From Allorhizobium pseudoryzae (lineage in GTDB: Bacteria; Pseudomonadota; Alphaproteobacteria; Rhizobiales; Rhizobiaceae): DNA of 64,000 nucleotides. The notes under the pieces were generated by a model. It had not been told where the DNA came from and made no database searches. It worked only from the letters and a program-made list of their open reading frames with translations. The position numbers and the translations under genes were made by a program. The stretch is taken from positions 434,001-498,000 of the forward strand of contig NZ_CP049241.1 of NCBI RefSeq assembly GCF_011046245.1, in the 5' to 3' direction. Of this stretch, positions 1 to 8,049 are shown in pieces (the stretch's first letter is position 1; every line of letters starts with the position of its first letter).

Positions 1-614
1 AGATCGCCGCTCGCCTTAGGAAGCGCTCGCATCCTGCTGACCAGTTCATCATGGTGGGCAATGGCTTTCAGGGCGGGCGGTGATGCAATTTGGGCTAGCT
101 TGGGTCTGTTTTTAGCGCTTGTACGCGCTTCCTTCGCTTGTGGCGGTGCGATCTCGACATCAAGAGTCTCTGTTCCTGTTGCCGTGATCGTTGTTTTCCG
201 GAGACGGATCGTGCTCCCCGTTTTCTCAGAGGCTTTCGCCATAGCGATGATCGACCTGTCGACACTGTCATCAACCGAGCCTGTTTGCGGCAACGCAACG
301 GAAGCCTTTGAAGACTTAAACCCATCGCGGAGCTTTTTGGCGAAGGTGCTAAGATCTTGGGCGGCCTTCGCAACGTCAGCAGCACCCTTTATCCATCCAC
401 TAGCGCCCGTAGCAATGTCCACGAGCCAAATCCAGGTCGAGCCGAGCTCGAGACGTGCGACGGCAAGATCGCGTCCGGTCATCTGCTTATAGTCAGCGTC
501 CAGCGCCTTAAATATCGCGGCGAGTTGCGCAGCGGAAATCGGCTCGCCATCGTTAAAGGAAATAACGAGCAGCCGCTCGTCTTCAGATTCTTTGCGAAAG
601 TCGAAATCTGCCAT
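1..614 (-). CDS. Hypothetical protein, 3' end outside the window
   Basis: The reverse strand is open without a stop from an ATG at 614 to the window edge, giving at least 204 residues. A purine-rich GGGGG lies just upstream of the ATG. The product starts MADFDFRKESEDERLLVISF. It has an acidic, soluble-looking N-terminal part, a central segment around residues 70-90 with WIWLVDIATG followed by WIKGAADVAKAAQDL, and a charged, low-complexity C-terminal part with many Ala, Lys and Thr. I do not recognise a family. Codon use looks coding. The plus-strand frames over this interval do not give a convincing protein. The missing C terminus could carry the informative domain. It is convergent with nothing visible and lies divergent from the DUF2971 gene at 968. 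Confidence 0.65.
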   Translation of the reverse strand, partial: MADFDFRKESEDERLLVISFNDGEPISAAQLAAIFKALDADYKQMTGRDLAVARLELGSTWIWLVDIATGASGWIKGAADVAKAAQDLSTFAKKLRDGFKSSKASVALPQTGSVDDSVDRSIIAMAKASEKTGSTIRLRKTTITATGTETLDVEIAPPQAKEARTSAKNRPKLAQIASPPALKAIAHHDELVSRMRALPKASGD

Positions 615-660
615 GCATTCCCCCGGCGATGCGACCAAGTTATCTACCCCGCTAGGAAAA

Positions 661-888
661 TCAACGGCTGCCCATTGCTTCTACACCCGTTATCGCCTTG
701 AGAAGTTGTGGCCTCTCTGCTCCAGCGCTCCGCAGGACCGGATCCCGTTCAAGAAACTTGTCGAAGAGCACCCTGCTCAGGTTCCTGTACCGCCCACTAG
801 CCGTCTGCGACTTGCTGAAAATCGATCTCGGAACGTCGTGCAACGACCTCATCGGGTTCGAGATGAGCTTTAAGCTGCCGGAACGCAA
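661..888 (-). CDS. Possible small hypothetical protein (weak)
   Basis: A 75-codon reverse-strand frame, stop at 661, lies 46 bases upstream of the partial gene at 1-614 and on the same strand, so it could be a short first gene of that operon or the remnant of a longer one. The product is basic and shows no motif I recognise. No strong ribosome binding site is evident at its first ATG. The alternative is that 615-967 is simply the divergent promoter region between the partial gene and the DUF2971 gene. I favour neither strongly. Confidence 0.2.
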   Translation of the reverse strand: MRSGSLKLISNPMRSLHDVPRSIFSKSQTASGRYRNLSRVLFDKFLERDPVLRSAGAERPQLLKAITGVEAMGSR

Positions 889-967
889 ACGCTGGTGTCT
901 TTCAGCGTTCGCGACCTCGTAGCGGCCGCGCGGTTCTGATAATCAGCTTTGACCACAGGAGGATCGC

Positions 968-1681
968 ATGCCGGGCCGCATAGTCGACTACGTTACCCCA
1001 ACGCAACTTTTCCGATATAGAAGTTTCCGACGTATCGATGGCGACACTTCAGCAGTGCAGCGGCGCGAACTTGCGGCTATCCAGGAAGGTTACATTTGGG
1101 CCGCCGCGTACCACCAAATGAACGATCCGATGGAGGGGACGTTCTATGCACGGCGCCAGGGTCGTGGCGACTCCAACTTCCAGACGATCCTCGAGTCGAT
1201 CCGCGAGGGCAAGCAGCAAACAGGAATCGCGTGCTTCAGCGAGACACCGACAAATGAGCTGATGTGGGCGCACTACGCCGATGAGTTCCGCGGCATCTGC
1301 ATCGCGTACGATTTCTCAGACCTCCGCGAGTCCCTCGAAGGGAACGTGGCGTTTTCCAGGCTCTTCTACACCGAGAATCCTCCGAACCTCGATCTTGGGG
1401 TAGATAACCTTGAAACCAATGTTCGCAGGGTACTGTCGTCAAAGAGTCATAAGTGGGGCTACGAACGCGAATGGCGCATGTTCGCGCAGCGGCTCGGCAG
1501 GATCGGCTATCGAAACCCTGTAGCCGTGCGCACAATCTACTTCGGCCATCGCATCGACGCCGACATCCGTCGCACCATTGAGAGGCTGGCACGAGGTCAA
1601 AATATCGAGTGCTCTGAGATGCAGTTGGATGGCTATCGAGTGAGCTTTGACAACACGGAAGCACGTACGCGCCGTCGATAA
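968..1681 (+). CDS. DUF2971 domain protein
   Basis: A 237-residue protein preceded by a good ribosome binding site (AGGAGG, 5 bases before the ATG). The family pattern is clear in order: LFRYRSF near residue 17, NDPMEG around 56, CFSETPTNELMWAHYAD around 93-109, GICIAYDF near 114, and WGYEREWRMF around 161. These match DUF2971, a soluble family of unknown biochemical activity whose genes are often scattered in accessory and defence-rich regions. Length fits the family. It is a single gene with a decayed stretch downstream, which suits a laterally acquired locus, but nothing here shows a defence role directly. Family assignment is from memory of the motif pattern. Confidence 0.75.
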   Translation: MPGRIVDYVTPTQLFRYRSFRRIDGDTSAVQRRELAAIQEGYIWAAAYHQMNDPMEGTFYARRQGRGDSNFQTILESIREGKQQTGIACFSETPTNELMWAHYADEFRGICIAYDFSDLRESLEGNVAFSRLFYTENPPNLDLGVDNLETNVRRVLSSKSHKWGYEREWRMFAQRLGRIGYRNPVAVRTIYFGHRIDADIRRTIERLARGQNIECSEMQLDGYRVSFDNTEARTRRR

Positions 1682-2391
1682 TCTGAAACGAGTTTGGCCA
1701 TCTGCTAACATTGGATCAGGTTTCGTTCAATCACAGATTTAACGTTTTATTACGCGGCTTCAGACAACGGAAATGGGGGCGCAAAGCTACTGGGCGTTTT
1801 AGGGTCGCCCCACCGCAAATTGAGGTCCAAGTGCGGAAATTATTGCCGCTCGACCGTCCAGTTGACTGATGCCCAAAGCCAGGGCACAAAGGTGGCATCC
1901 ATGGTCGCTCGCGATGGGAAAACAGAGGGAATTTCAGGGCTTTCAATTAAGCCATTGAAATCATGTGAGAATCCAGGTTCCCCAGCCAATTCTCCCTAAA
2001 AGCCCTTAATTCCTTGATTTTCCAGTCGTGCCGGATATCGTTTTGGCATCATTGGCGACCTGATGCCCAGAGGTGATGCCCAGGCGCCATATGCGCGGCG
2101 CCGGACCGGTGGCAGGCAAGGGCGAAAACCCCATGGCGGTCGCGACGATGCGCCTATCCGCTGTTTGAGATGTTCGGAATCCGTCATCACCTGATGCTGA
2201 ACGCCGATTGTCCCCGCCTCATCTATCTCCAGAACAAGGTTTGCTCGCCTCCCACATCTTTGCGATCCGCTCGAACTATCTCGAGCTCCTTCATGAAGCG
2301 AACTCACGCGGCTTTAACGATGGCATTCGACGACTGATACACCTCTTGAACTCGGTCCAAATGCGCTTAACGAGGAGAAGGCCATGAAGGC
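1682..2391. other. Gene-poor stretch with possible decayed coding sequence
   Basis: About 700 bases hold no intact gene. On the plus strand, roughly 2080-2380 reads like a broken protein: one frame gives YPLFEMFGIRHHLMLNAD and, after a shift, another gives SHIFAIRSNYLELLHEANSR, before stops in all frames. I cannot name the parent family. The reverse-strand frames at 1731-1946 and 1996-2307 look like shadows. The stretch adjoins the truncated SDR fragment at 2392-2568, so it may be the scar of a deletion or a lost mobile element. Confidence 0.3.
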
Positions 2392-2568
2392 CTATTTCAG
2401 CGGCCGGGTGGAAGCGCTCTTCGACGTCACCAGATGCAAGCTGCCGGGAACGTCGTCGTCTGCATGGTGGGCAATGCCGATCACCGTGGCGCCGTGAGCT
2501 AAAAGCCGGTTCGCGAGTGCCAACCCGATGCCCTTGCTGGCACCCGTCATCAGAAATGTCTTCTTCAT
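2392..2568 (-). pseudogene. Truncated short-chain dehydrogenase (N-terminal fragment)
   Basis: The reverse strand starts with a well-placed ribosome binding site (AAAGGATATGTG before ATG 2568) and encodes an SDR N terminus: TFLMTGASKGIGLALANRLL, containing the TGxxxGIG NAD(P)-binding motif, followed by the second beta strand ATVIGIAHH. Homology appears to end near residue 48 (SLHLVT); the frame then runs into unrelated codons and a TAG at 2392. The remaining 200 or so residues with the Ser-Tyr-Lys catalytic site are absent. It sits 72 bases downstream of the peroxiredoxin-like gene on the same strand, so it was probably the fourth gene of the GST operon before the break. Confidence 0.65.
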
Positions 2569-2640
2569 CACATATCCTTTCGGCCCCGCTTCGGCGTGAA
2601 GCAGGGCCTTATCTCCGTAGGTTTCGATGCGTGGATCGGA

Positions 2641-3324
2641 TCAGGCGGCGGGGCGGGTTGCTGCGGCACGAATCGCGGGCAGCATGTCTTCCGGCTCAGG
2701 ACGACGGGTATAGTCCGGGTTCACTTCGGCGTAGAGGATGAGACCATCCTGGCCGACGACGTAACGGGCCGGCATCGGCAGGGTCCAGCTCTCATCACCG
2801 TTGAAGGCAGACAGGTCGTTCTTCAGCGACTTGTAGAGGTCGACCAGATAATCCTGCATTTCGAAACGCAGGCCGAAGGCGGCTGCGACATCGTTGTGCG
2901 TGTCGGACAGGATCGGGAAGGTCAGGTTGTTCTGGCGCACCGATTTGCGGCTGTTGACCGGATTTTGCGGGGAAATAGCAACAAGCTTTGCGCCAAGTGC
3001 TTCGAACTGCGGGAGGACCTCCTGCAGGGCCTGGAGCTCCATGTTGCAATAGGGACACCAGACGCCTCGGTAAAAGCTGATCACCAGCGGGCCATGCGCC
3101 AGAAGATCCGCCGACGAGACCGGATTGCCGTCCGGATCGGAGAGGGTGAATTCCGGCAACGTGTCGCCGGCCTTCAGTGCCTTCTGGGCAGCGCCCGAAG
3201 CGATCAGTTCTGCGGTAGCGCGGTGCATCGTCTCGATCACCGAATAGGGGACGTTATAGGGCGGCTTGCTCGCCTCGAAATCGGCTTTGAAGGCGTCGAG
3301 CTTGGATTGAAGTGTCATGGTCAT
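2641..3324 (-). CDS. Peroxiredoxin-like (AhpC/TSA family) protein
   Basis: A 227-residue thioredoxin-fold protein. The core motif FYRGVWCPYCNMEL holds a CPYC pair (Cys90 and Cys93), the redox site expected of the peroxiredoxin-like AhpC/TSA group; LVAISPQNP and FPILSDTHNDVAAAFGL follow as in that family. It probably reduces peroxides or acts as a thiol oxidoreductase in the cytoplasm; no signal peptide is seen. It is the third gene of an apparent operon with the GST and crotonase genes (gaps of 43 and 86 bases). The second in-frame ATG at 3318 is better spaced from the AAAGG ribosome binding site than the ATG at 3324, so the protein may begin two residues later. Confidence 0.85.
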   Translation of the reverse strand: MTMTLQSKLDAFKADFEASKPPYNVPYSVIETMHRATAELIASGAAQKALKAGDTLPEFTLSDPDGNPVSSADLLAHGPLVISFYRGVWCPYCNMELQALQEVLPQFEALGAKLVAISPQNPVNSRKSVRQNNLTFPILSDTHNDVAAAFGLRFEMQDYLVDLYKSLKNDLSAFNGDESWTLPMPARYVVGQDGLILYAEVNPDYTRRPEPEDMLPAIRAAATRPAA

Positions 3325-3410
3325 TGCCTTTGATTGGACTGGGATTTGGAGCCTTGGGCGAGCCGGACCTCAGGTGCCGACCCGAAGTCCGGCGTAGGAA
3401 CAGGACATGA

Positions 3411-4181
3411 TCAGCCGTTCGCAGCCATGGAACGAGCGACGTCCGCGGCACTGATGCCTTCGAGAGCAAGGCCGTAGCCACCGTCCTGATCGATGATCCG
3501 GCGCAGCTTTTGGGTGAGCGCGATGCGGGTGTAGCTGGAGGTCAGCGGCGGCAGCGCCGCAATCTCCTCGGCAATCTCATGAGCGCGAGCGAGCAGCCTA
3601 TCGGCCGGCACGATCTCGTTGACGACCCCCCAGTCCTTGGCGGTCGCCGCATCGAGCACCTGGCGGGTCAGGATGAAGTAGCGGCCGCGGATGCTGCCGA
3701 TCACCTCCGGCCAGAGAAGGTTGACGCCATCGCCAGGCACGATGCCGAAGTCGAAATGCGGCTTGTCCTGGAAGACCGTTTCCGGCGTCGCAAGAATGAT
3801 GTCGGTGAGCAGCACATATTCCGAGTGAAGCAGCACCGGGCCGTTCAGCGCGGTGATCATCGGCACCTCGATGTCGAGGATGTTCATCAGGACCTTGCGG
3901 CCCTCGCGAAAAATTTTGTCATAGCCGCGCGGCGAGAAGAAATCGAAGCCGTCGGGGCTGATCGCGTCCATGAAGGCGTCACCCGAGCCGGTGAGGATCA
4001 CGACGCGGTTCTCGCTATCAGAGCCGATGTGATGAAAAAGGTCGACGAACTGTTCGTGCGTATGGCCGTTGAAGACGAGCTTGCCGCCATCGGTGTGGAG
4101 CGCGACTTCGAGGACGCCGCTTGGCGAGCGGGTCAGGCGAGCGTTGGCGAAGGAATTTTTGTAGATATCGAACTTGGACAT
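3411..4181 (-). CDS. Crotonase-fold hydrolase, 6-oxocamphor hydrolase-like
   Basis: A 256-residue member of the enoyl-CoA hydratase/isomerase superfamily. It keeps the crotonase core (VVILTGSGDAFM around 60-71, EVPMITALNGP around 105-115) and carries KPHFDFGIVPGD at 140-151. In the 6-oxocamphor hydrolase branch the equivalent PHFPSGIVPGD holds the catalytic His and Asp, here His142 and Asp151. That enzyme cleaves a cyclic beta-diketone by retro-Claisen reaction without CoA, so a diketone or similar ring substrate is more likely than an acyl-CoA. The start ATG at 4181 follows GGAG; the longer open frame upstream overlaps the end of the GST gene and has no ribosome binding site. The branch assignment is from memory. 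Confidence 0.75.
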   Translation of the reverse strand: MSKFDIYKNSFANARLTRSPSGVLEVALHTDGGKLVFNGHTHEQFVDLFHHIGSDSENRVVILTGSGDAFMDAISPDGFDFFSPRGYDKIFREGRKVLMNILDIEVPMITALNGPVLLHSEYVLLTDIILATPETVFQDKPHFDFGIVPGDGVNLLWPEVIGSIRGRYFILTRQVLDAATAKDWGVVNEIVPADRLLARAHEIAEEIAALPPLTSSYTRIALTQKLRRIIDQDGGYGLALEGISAADVARSMAANG

Positions 4182-4224
4182 GGTGGTACTCCTTGATGTC
4201 CGGATGAAACGGGAAATGGAAAGA

Positions 4225-4854
4225 TCAGGCGGCGGGCTGGGTTTCGATGAGAGCATCGGCGCGAGCGATGGCCTGCCGGACGGCCGGGCGTGCAGTCACG
4301 GTGTCGAACCAGCGGGATAGGTGTGGGCGACCGTCGAGGGTCAGGCCTGGGAACTGCAGACGCCACATCCAGCCGAAATGGGCGATGTCGGCGATCGTGA
4401 ACTCTTCTCCAGCCATGAAGGGCTGCGAGGCCAGCTTCGCATCCAGCAGGCCGAGGAGCCGTTCTGCCTCGGTGGTGAAGCGGGCCTCGGCGATCGGCTG
4501 TGGCTCGGGCGATGAGCGCTTGAAGAAGCCCGCATTTCCGAAGGCAGGGCTCAAGCCGGAGGCATGGAAGAAGAGCTGTTCGAAGACCCGGGCGCGGGCG
4601 ACACCGTCCGGCGGCAGGAGCTTGCCGGTCTTTTCGGCGAGATAGACGAGGATGGCGGCGCTCTCGGTCAGGACGAACCCATCGTCGCTCAGGACTGGCA
4701 CCTTGCCGTTCGGATTGAGCGCGAGGAAAGCCTCGCTCTTCTGGTCGCCCTTGCGGACGTTAACCGGCTTCAGCGCGTAGGGCAGTTCCAGCTCTTCGAG
4801 AGCGATCAGCACCTTGACGCTGTTCGGGGTGGCAAAGGCGTGGACTTCAATCAT
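4225..4854 (-). CDS. Glutathione S-transferase family protein
   Basis: A 209-residue cytosolic GST. The N-terminal thioredoxin-like half has TPNSVKVLIALEE (residues 9-21), LNPNGKVPVL (46-55) with the cis-proline and the ESAAILVYLAE glutathione-binding segment (64-74). The helical C-terminal half has the conserved FTIADIA (around 152-158). The TPNxxK start resembles the YfcG/GstB disulfide-bond oxidoreductase branch. It is the first gene of the GST-crotonase-peroxiredoxin operon and is transcribed divergently from the LysR gene at 4963. That arrangement suggests a LysR-controlled response to an electrophile or oxidant; the inducer cannot be read from the sequence. Confidence 0.88.
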   Translation of the reverse strand: MIEVHAFATPNSVKVLIALEELELPYALKPVNVRKGDQKSEAFLALNPNGKVPVLSDDGFVLTESAAILVYLAEKTGKLLPPDGVARARVFEQLFFHASGLSPAFGNAGFFKRSSPEPQPIAEARFTTEAERLLGLLDAKLASQPFMAGEEFTIADIAHFGWMWRLQFPGLTLDGRPHLSRWFDTVTARPAVRQAIARADALIETQPAA

Positions 4855-4941
4855 CGTTCATCTCCTTCGGATTGTGTTCCGTTGAAGACAGTTATGACCA
4901 TTCCTAAGAACTTGCGGCAGGCAGCCTGAAGCAATAATGCT

Positions 4942-4958
4942 TATTCCCATGGAGAATA
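4942..4958. promoter_or_regulatory. Candidate LysR-type operator between gst and lysR
   Basis: The 17-base sequence TATTCCCATGGAGAATA is an interrupted palindrome (TATTC / GAATA arms around seven bases) and fits the loose T-N11-A form of LysR-family boxes. It lies in the 108-base divergent gap immediately before the lysR ATG at 4963, and its GGAG also serves as that gene's ribosome binding site. Autorepression would be a natural role. This is inference from position and symmetry only. Confidence 0.4.
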
Positions 4959-4962
4959 GGCG

Positions 4963-5838
4963 ATGGATAGATTTCAGGCGATGAACGCCTTTGTGCGCGT
5001 GGTCGAGACGGGGTCATTCTCACAGGCCGCGCGGCAGATCGGCATTGGGCAGCCAGCGATCTCGAAGACGATTGCGCAAATCGAAGACCGCCTTCAGGTA
5101 CGTCTGCTGATCCGATCAACGCACGGCCTTTCGCCGACCGATGCGGGGCTTCGTTTCTACGAACGGGCAAAGACCGCGATCCATGAGGCGGACGAGGCCG
5201 AGCTGGAGGCGAAGGGTGCCGGTGCCGGCCTGTCTGGCCGCCTCCGAGTCAGTGCAGCAACGACATTCGCGAGGCTGATGGTCGTACCGCGTCTGCCGGA
5301 ATTCCTGGCCGCCAATCCCGATCTTGAGGTCGATGTCGTTCTCGACGACCGGGTGATTGACCTCGTCTCAGAAGGCATCGACATCGCACTGCGTATGGGC
5401 GAACTCTCCGACAGCGCTGCGGTCGCGCGCAAGATCGCGACCGGCCGCCGGTCCGTGGTCGCGACACCTGCCTATCTCGACAGGCATGGCATCCCAAATG
5501 TGCCGGTGGACATCGCCGCGCATCAGGCGATCGTCTATACCCAGCTCGGCAATAGCTGGACCTTCCGCAGAGATGGCACAGAGGCCTCGGTCGCCGTGTC
5601 GGGACGTGTCCGCTTCACCGCCGCCGAGGGCATCCGCGCCGCCGTCAAGGCCGATATGGGACTGGCAGTAACATCGGACTGGATGTTCTGGCCGGAACTG
5701 CAAAATGGTGAAGTGATACGGGTTCTGGAGGACTGGGACCTCCCAGATATCGACCTGTGGGCGGTATTCCCGACAGGACGGCTGGCCAGTGCCAAGGCGC
5801 GGGCGTTCGCGGACTTCGTGGAGACAATGGTCGGCTGA
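4963..5838 (+). CDS. LysR-family transcriptional regulator
   Basis: A 291-residue LysR regulator. The N-terminal winged helix-turn-helix is clear (FVRVVETGSFSQAARQIGIG, then QPAISKTIAQIEDRL at about 29-43), followed by the substrate-binding domain with GRLRVSAATTFARLMVVP at about 89-106. The C-terminal domain resembles the CrgA/DsdC-like subgroup common in rhizobia. It is divergent from the gst operon and most likely controls it. The start at 4963 has a GGAG six to nine bases upstream. Confidence 0.93.
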   Translation: MDRFQAMNAFVRVVETGSFSQAARQIGIGQPAISKTIAQIEDRLQVRLLIRSTHGLSPTDAGLRFYERAKTAIHEADEAELEAKGAGAGLSGRLRVSAATTFARLMVVPRLPEFLAANPDLEVDVVLDDRVIDLVSEGIDIALRMGELSDSAAVARKIATGRRSVVATPAYLDRHGIPNVPVDIAAHQAIVYTQLGNSWTFRRDGTEASVAVSGRVRFTAAEGIRAAVKADMGLAVTSDWMFWPELQNGEVIRVLEDWDLPDIDLWAVFPTGRLASAKARAFADFVETMVG

Positions 5839-5988
5839 CGCAATGTCTCCTCTCTGCCCCTTAGCGGTCATCTGACCTGCTTGCGTTCAAAACAAGACCG
5901 GCCGGCGGCGGTTACGCGATAGGCAATTCGGCCGCGAACCGCGCTGCACGGATGGTGGCGCGGTCTGCCGTAGTCGTTGCAACTCCTA

Positions 5989-6816
5989 TCAGCCGTCAGT
6001 CGAGACCGTGACGGCTTTCCAAACTTCGATCTCCCGCTGCAGACGCTCAATCCTGTCCGTGACGAGGTTAAGCGCGTCGCTCCCAAGCAAGAGCTGCGGC
6101 GGCGGAGTGTCGGACGCGATCAGAGCCAGAACTGCCTCTGCAAGTTTCGCCGGATCGCCAAGTTGCTTGCCGCTCTTTGCCTGACGTCCCTCTCGGATCG
6201 GATCAAACAATGCGTCGTAATCCGCAATAGATCTTTCCGTGCGGATCATCGAACGTCCGGCCCAATCTGTTCGAAACGAGCCTGGGCAGAGCGTGGTAAC
6301 GCGCACACCGAAAGGGGCCATTTCGGCGCGCATGACTTCGGAGATACCCTGGAGGGCGAACTTGCTGCCGCAGTAGTAGCCAATGCCGGGCATGGTGATC
6401 ATTCCGCCCATTGAGGTGACGTTGACGATAAAACCGCGGCGTCTTTCGCGGAAACGCGGCAGGAATGCCTTCGCCACCGCAACAGCGCCAAAAACGTTCA
6501 CATCGAACTGGCGTCGCATCTCTTCAAGGGGCGACTCTTCGAGGATACCCTCATGTCCGTAGCCGGCATTGTTGATCAGGACATCCACCGGCCCGTAGTC
6601 TGCCTCAGCCTGTTCGACGACATCGGGTATCCGGTCGAATTCGGTGACGTCACATAGAACGGAACGGACGGCAGGCAGCCGTTCTGCAAGGCTTGCCCGC
6701 GACGCTTCGGAGCGAATGGTACCGACAACCGTGTGGCCTTGTTTGCTGGCTGCCGTAGCGATTGCAAGACCGAAGCCCGAATTGGCACCGGTGATGAAAA
6801 AGGTCTTCTTGGACAT
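5989..6816 (-). CDS. Short-chain dehydrogenase/reductase
   Basis: A classical SDR of 275 residues from the chosen start. It shows FFITGANSGFGLAIA (NAD(P) binding, residues 5-19), LINNAGYGHEG (NNAG motif near 80), the catalytic Ser in IVNVTSMGG and YYCGSKFAL (Tyr-x-x-x-Lys) around 150-160, and the CPGSFRTDW motif after it. It probably oxidises or reduces a small carbonyl or alcohol substrate in the cytoplasm. The ATG at 6816 is eight to nine bases after GAGG; the longer frame back to 6888 would overlap the divergent AraC gene. It is divergent from that AraC regulator with a 62-base gap, a common regulator-target pairing. Confidence 0.9.
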   Translation of the reverse strand: MSKKTFFITGANSGFGLAIATAASKQGHTVVGTIRSEASRASLAERLPAVRSVLCDVTEFDRIPDVVEQAEADYGPVDVLINNAGYGHEGILEESPLEEMRRQFDVNVFGAVAVAKAFLPRFRERRRGFIVNVTSMGGMITMPGIGYYCGSKFALQGISEVMRAEMAPFGVRVTTLCPGSFRTDWAGRSMIRTERSIADYDALFDPIREGRQAKSGKQLGDPAKLAEAVLALIASDTPPPQLLLGSDALNLVTDRIERLQREIEVWKAVTVSTDG

Positions 6817-6878
6817 GCGTGACATCCTCTTCTTGTTTGATCGTTGCCGTTGACTGATAATCTCCCGGCTATGATCTG

Positions 6879-7838
6879 ATGAGAGCAATTTCTATGACTT
6901 CATTGCCAAATCCTATGAGTTTCGAAAGCCAGCGGCTTGTGCGTCAGCGGCTGTTGGAGCTGGCAGGACTGCTTGCCCCAAATGAGGGTTACAATCCGAC
7001 GGGACTTTCAGGACTTCGCATTCTGAGGACCGAAACGGTGCTTCATGACGTCCCGGTGCTCTACAAGCCGGGTGCCGTCTTCGTGTTGCAGGGACGCAAG
7101 CAGGGCATTCTGGAAGGCGACGTCTATCTCTACGACGAGGAGCACTATCTCTCGGTCTCCGTGCCCGTTCCGTTCCGTATGGAATCCGTCGCCAGCGTGG
7201 ATCGGCCGCTGCTGGCGATCTATGTGGAATTCGACATGCCGTTAGCCGCCGAGATCGCCTCCCTCATCGAGAAGCGGTCCTCCGGGACGTCGGCCGCCAA
7301 GGCAAGAAGTCTTGTATCCAGCAAGATGGGACCCGATATCCTGGACGTATTGCTGCGACTGTTGAAAGCCCTGACTGATCCTGTGGAGACTGCGGTGCTG
7401 GGCAAGGGCATCTTGCGCGAGTTGCACTATCGGGTTCTCGTTGGCCCCCAAGGTGGGGCGATGATCTCGGCGCTGCAGCAGAGAGGTACGCTCGGAAAAA
7501 TCGTGCAGAGTCTCGCCCGGCTGCGTGAGACGTACCGCTCAGACGTCTCCGTCGCTGCTCTGGCAAGCGACGCCGGCATGAGCATTCCGTCCTATCACGC
7601 CCATTTCAAAGCCCTGACCGGCAGTAGCCCGATGCAATACGTCAAGGCCATGCGGCTTCATGAGGCCAGATTGATGATTGCGCGCCAGGACATGGCGATC
7701 GCGGAAGTCGCTCTCTCGGTTGGCTATGTCAGCCCCGCTCAGTTTAGCCGCGACTTCAAACGTCACTTCCGCCGCACCGCGTCGGAAGAGGCGAGATGGG
7801 TCCGCCAGCATCTCGGCGCGCTGGCGTTTGGAGCATAG
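6879..7838 (+). CDS. AraC-family transcriptional regulator
   Basis: A 319-residue regulator with an AraC_N-type cupin sensing domain in the first 190 residues (VLYKPGAVFVLQGRKQGIL near 61-79) and a C-terminal double helix-turn-helix (SVAALASDAGMSIPSYHAHF near 225, IAEVALSVGYVSPAQFSRDF near 270). The layout matches the YqhC-like group, which typically activates a neighbouring aldehyde or keto reductase gene. The divergent SDR gene at 5989-6816 is the obvious target. The start is uncertain: the ATG at 6894 (MTSLPNP) is also possible and neither has a strong ribosome binding site. Confidence 0.9.
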   Translation: MRAISMTSLPNPMSFESQRLVRQRLLELAGLLAPNEGYNPTGLSGLRILRTETVLHDVPVLYKPGAVFVLQGRKQGILEGDVYLYDEEHYLSVSVPVPFRMESVASVDRPLLAIYVEFDMPLAAEIASLIEKRSSGTSAAKARSLVSSKMGPDILDVLLRLLKALTDPVETAVLGKGILRELHYRVLVGPQGGAMISALQQRGTLGKIVQSLARLRETYRSDVSVAALASDAGMSIPSYHAHFKALTGSSPMQYVKAMRLHEARLMIARQDMAIAEVALSVGYVSPAQFSRDFKRHFRRTASEEARWVRQHLGALAFGA

Positions 7839-8049
7839 AGCGTTGGTCCGTTCTTGGCGCGAAGCGGTTCTGTCGCGGCTCATTGCCAGCGCGGCATCCG
7901 CACGCTGCCCCTGCCGCTCGCATGGCCGAAGCCGGCACCTTGGTGCGCCGTTCCAGTTCGACTTGCTGTCGCGCTTCATCGCTATCCGCGACTGTGGCAG
8001 ACCGGAGGTTGAGCAGCAACGCTTCCTTCTCAGCCCGTGTTTCGCCGCG

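Noticed and set aside
7839..8049. Possible gene fragment after the tandem glycosyltransferase
   Set aside because: A reverse frame continues with Arg/Ala-rich residues, but there is no start signal, family or conserved block.
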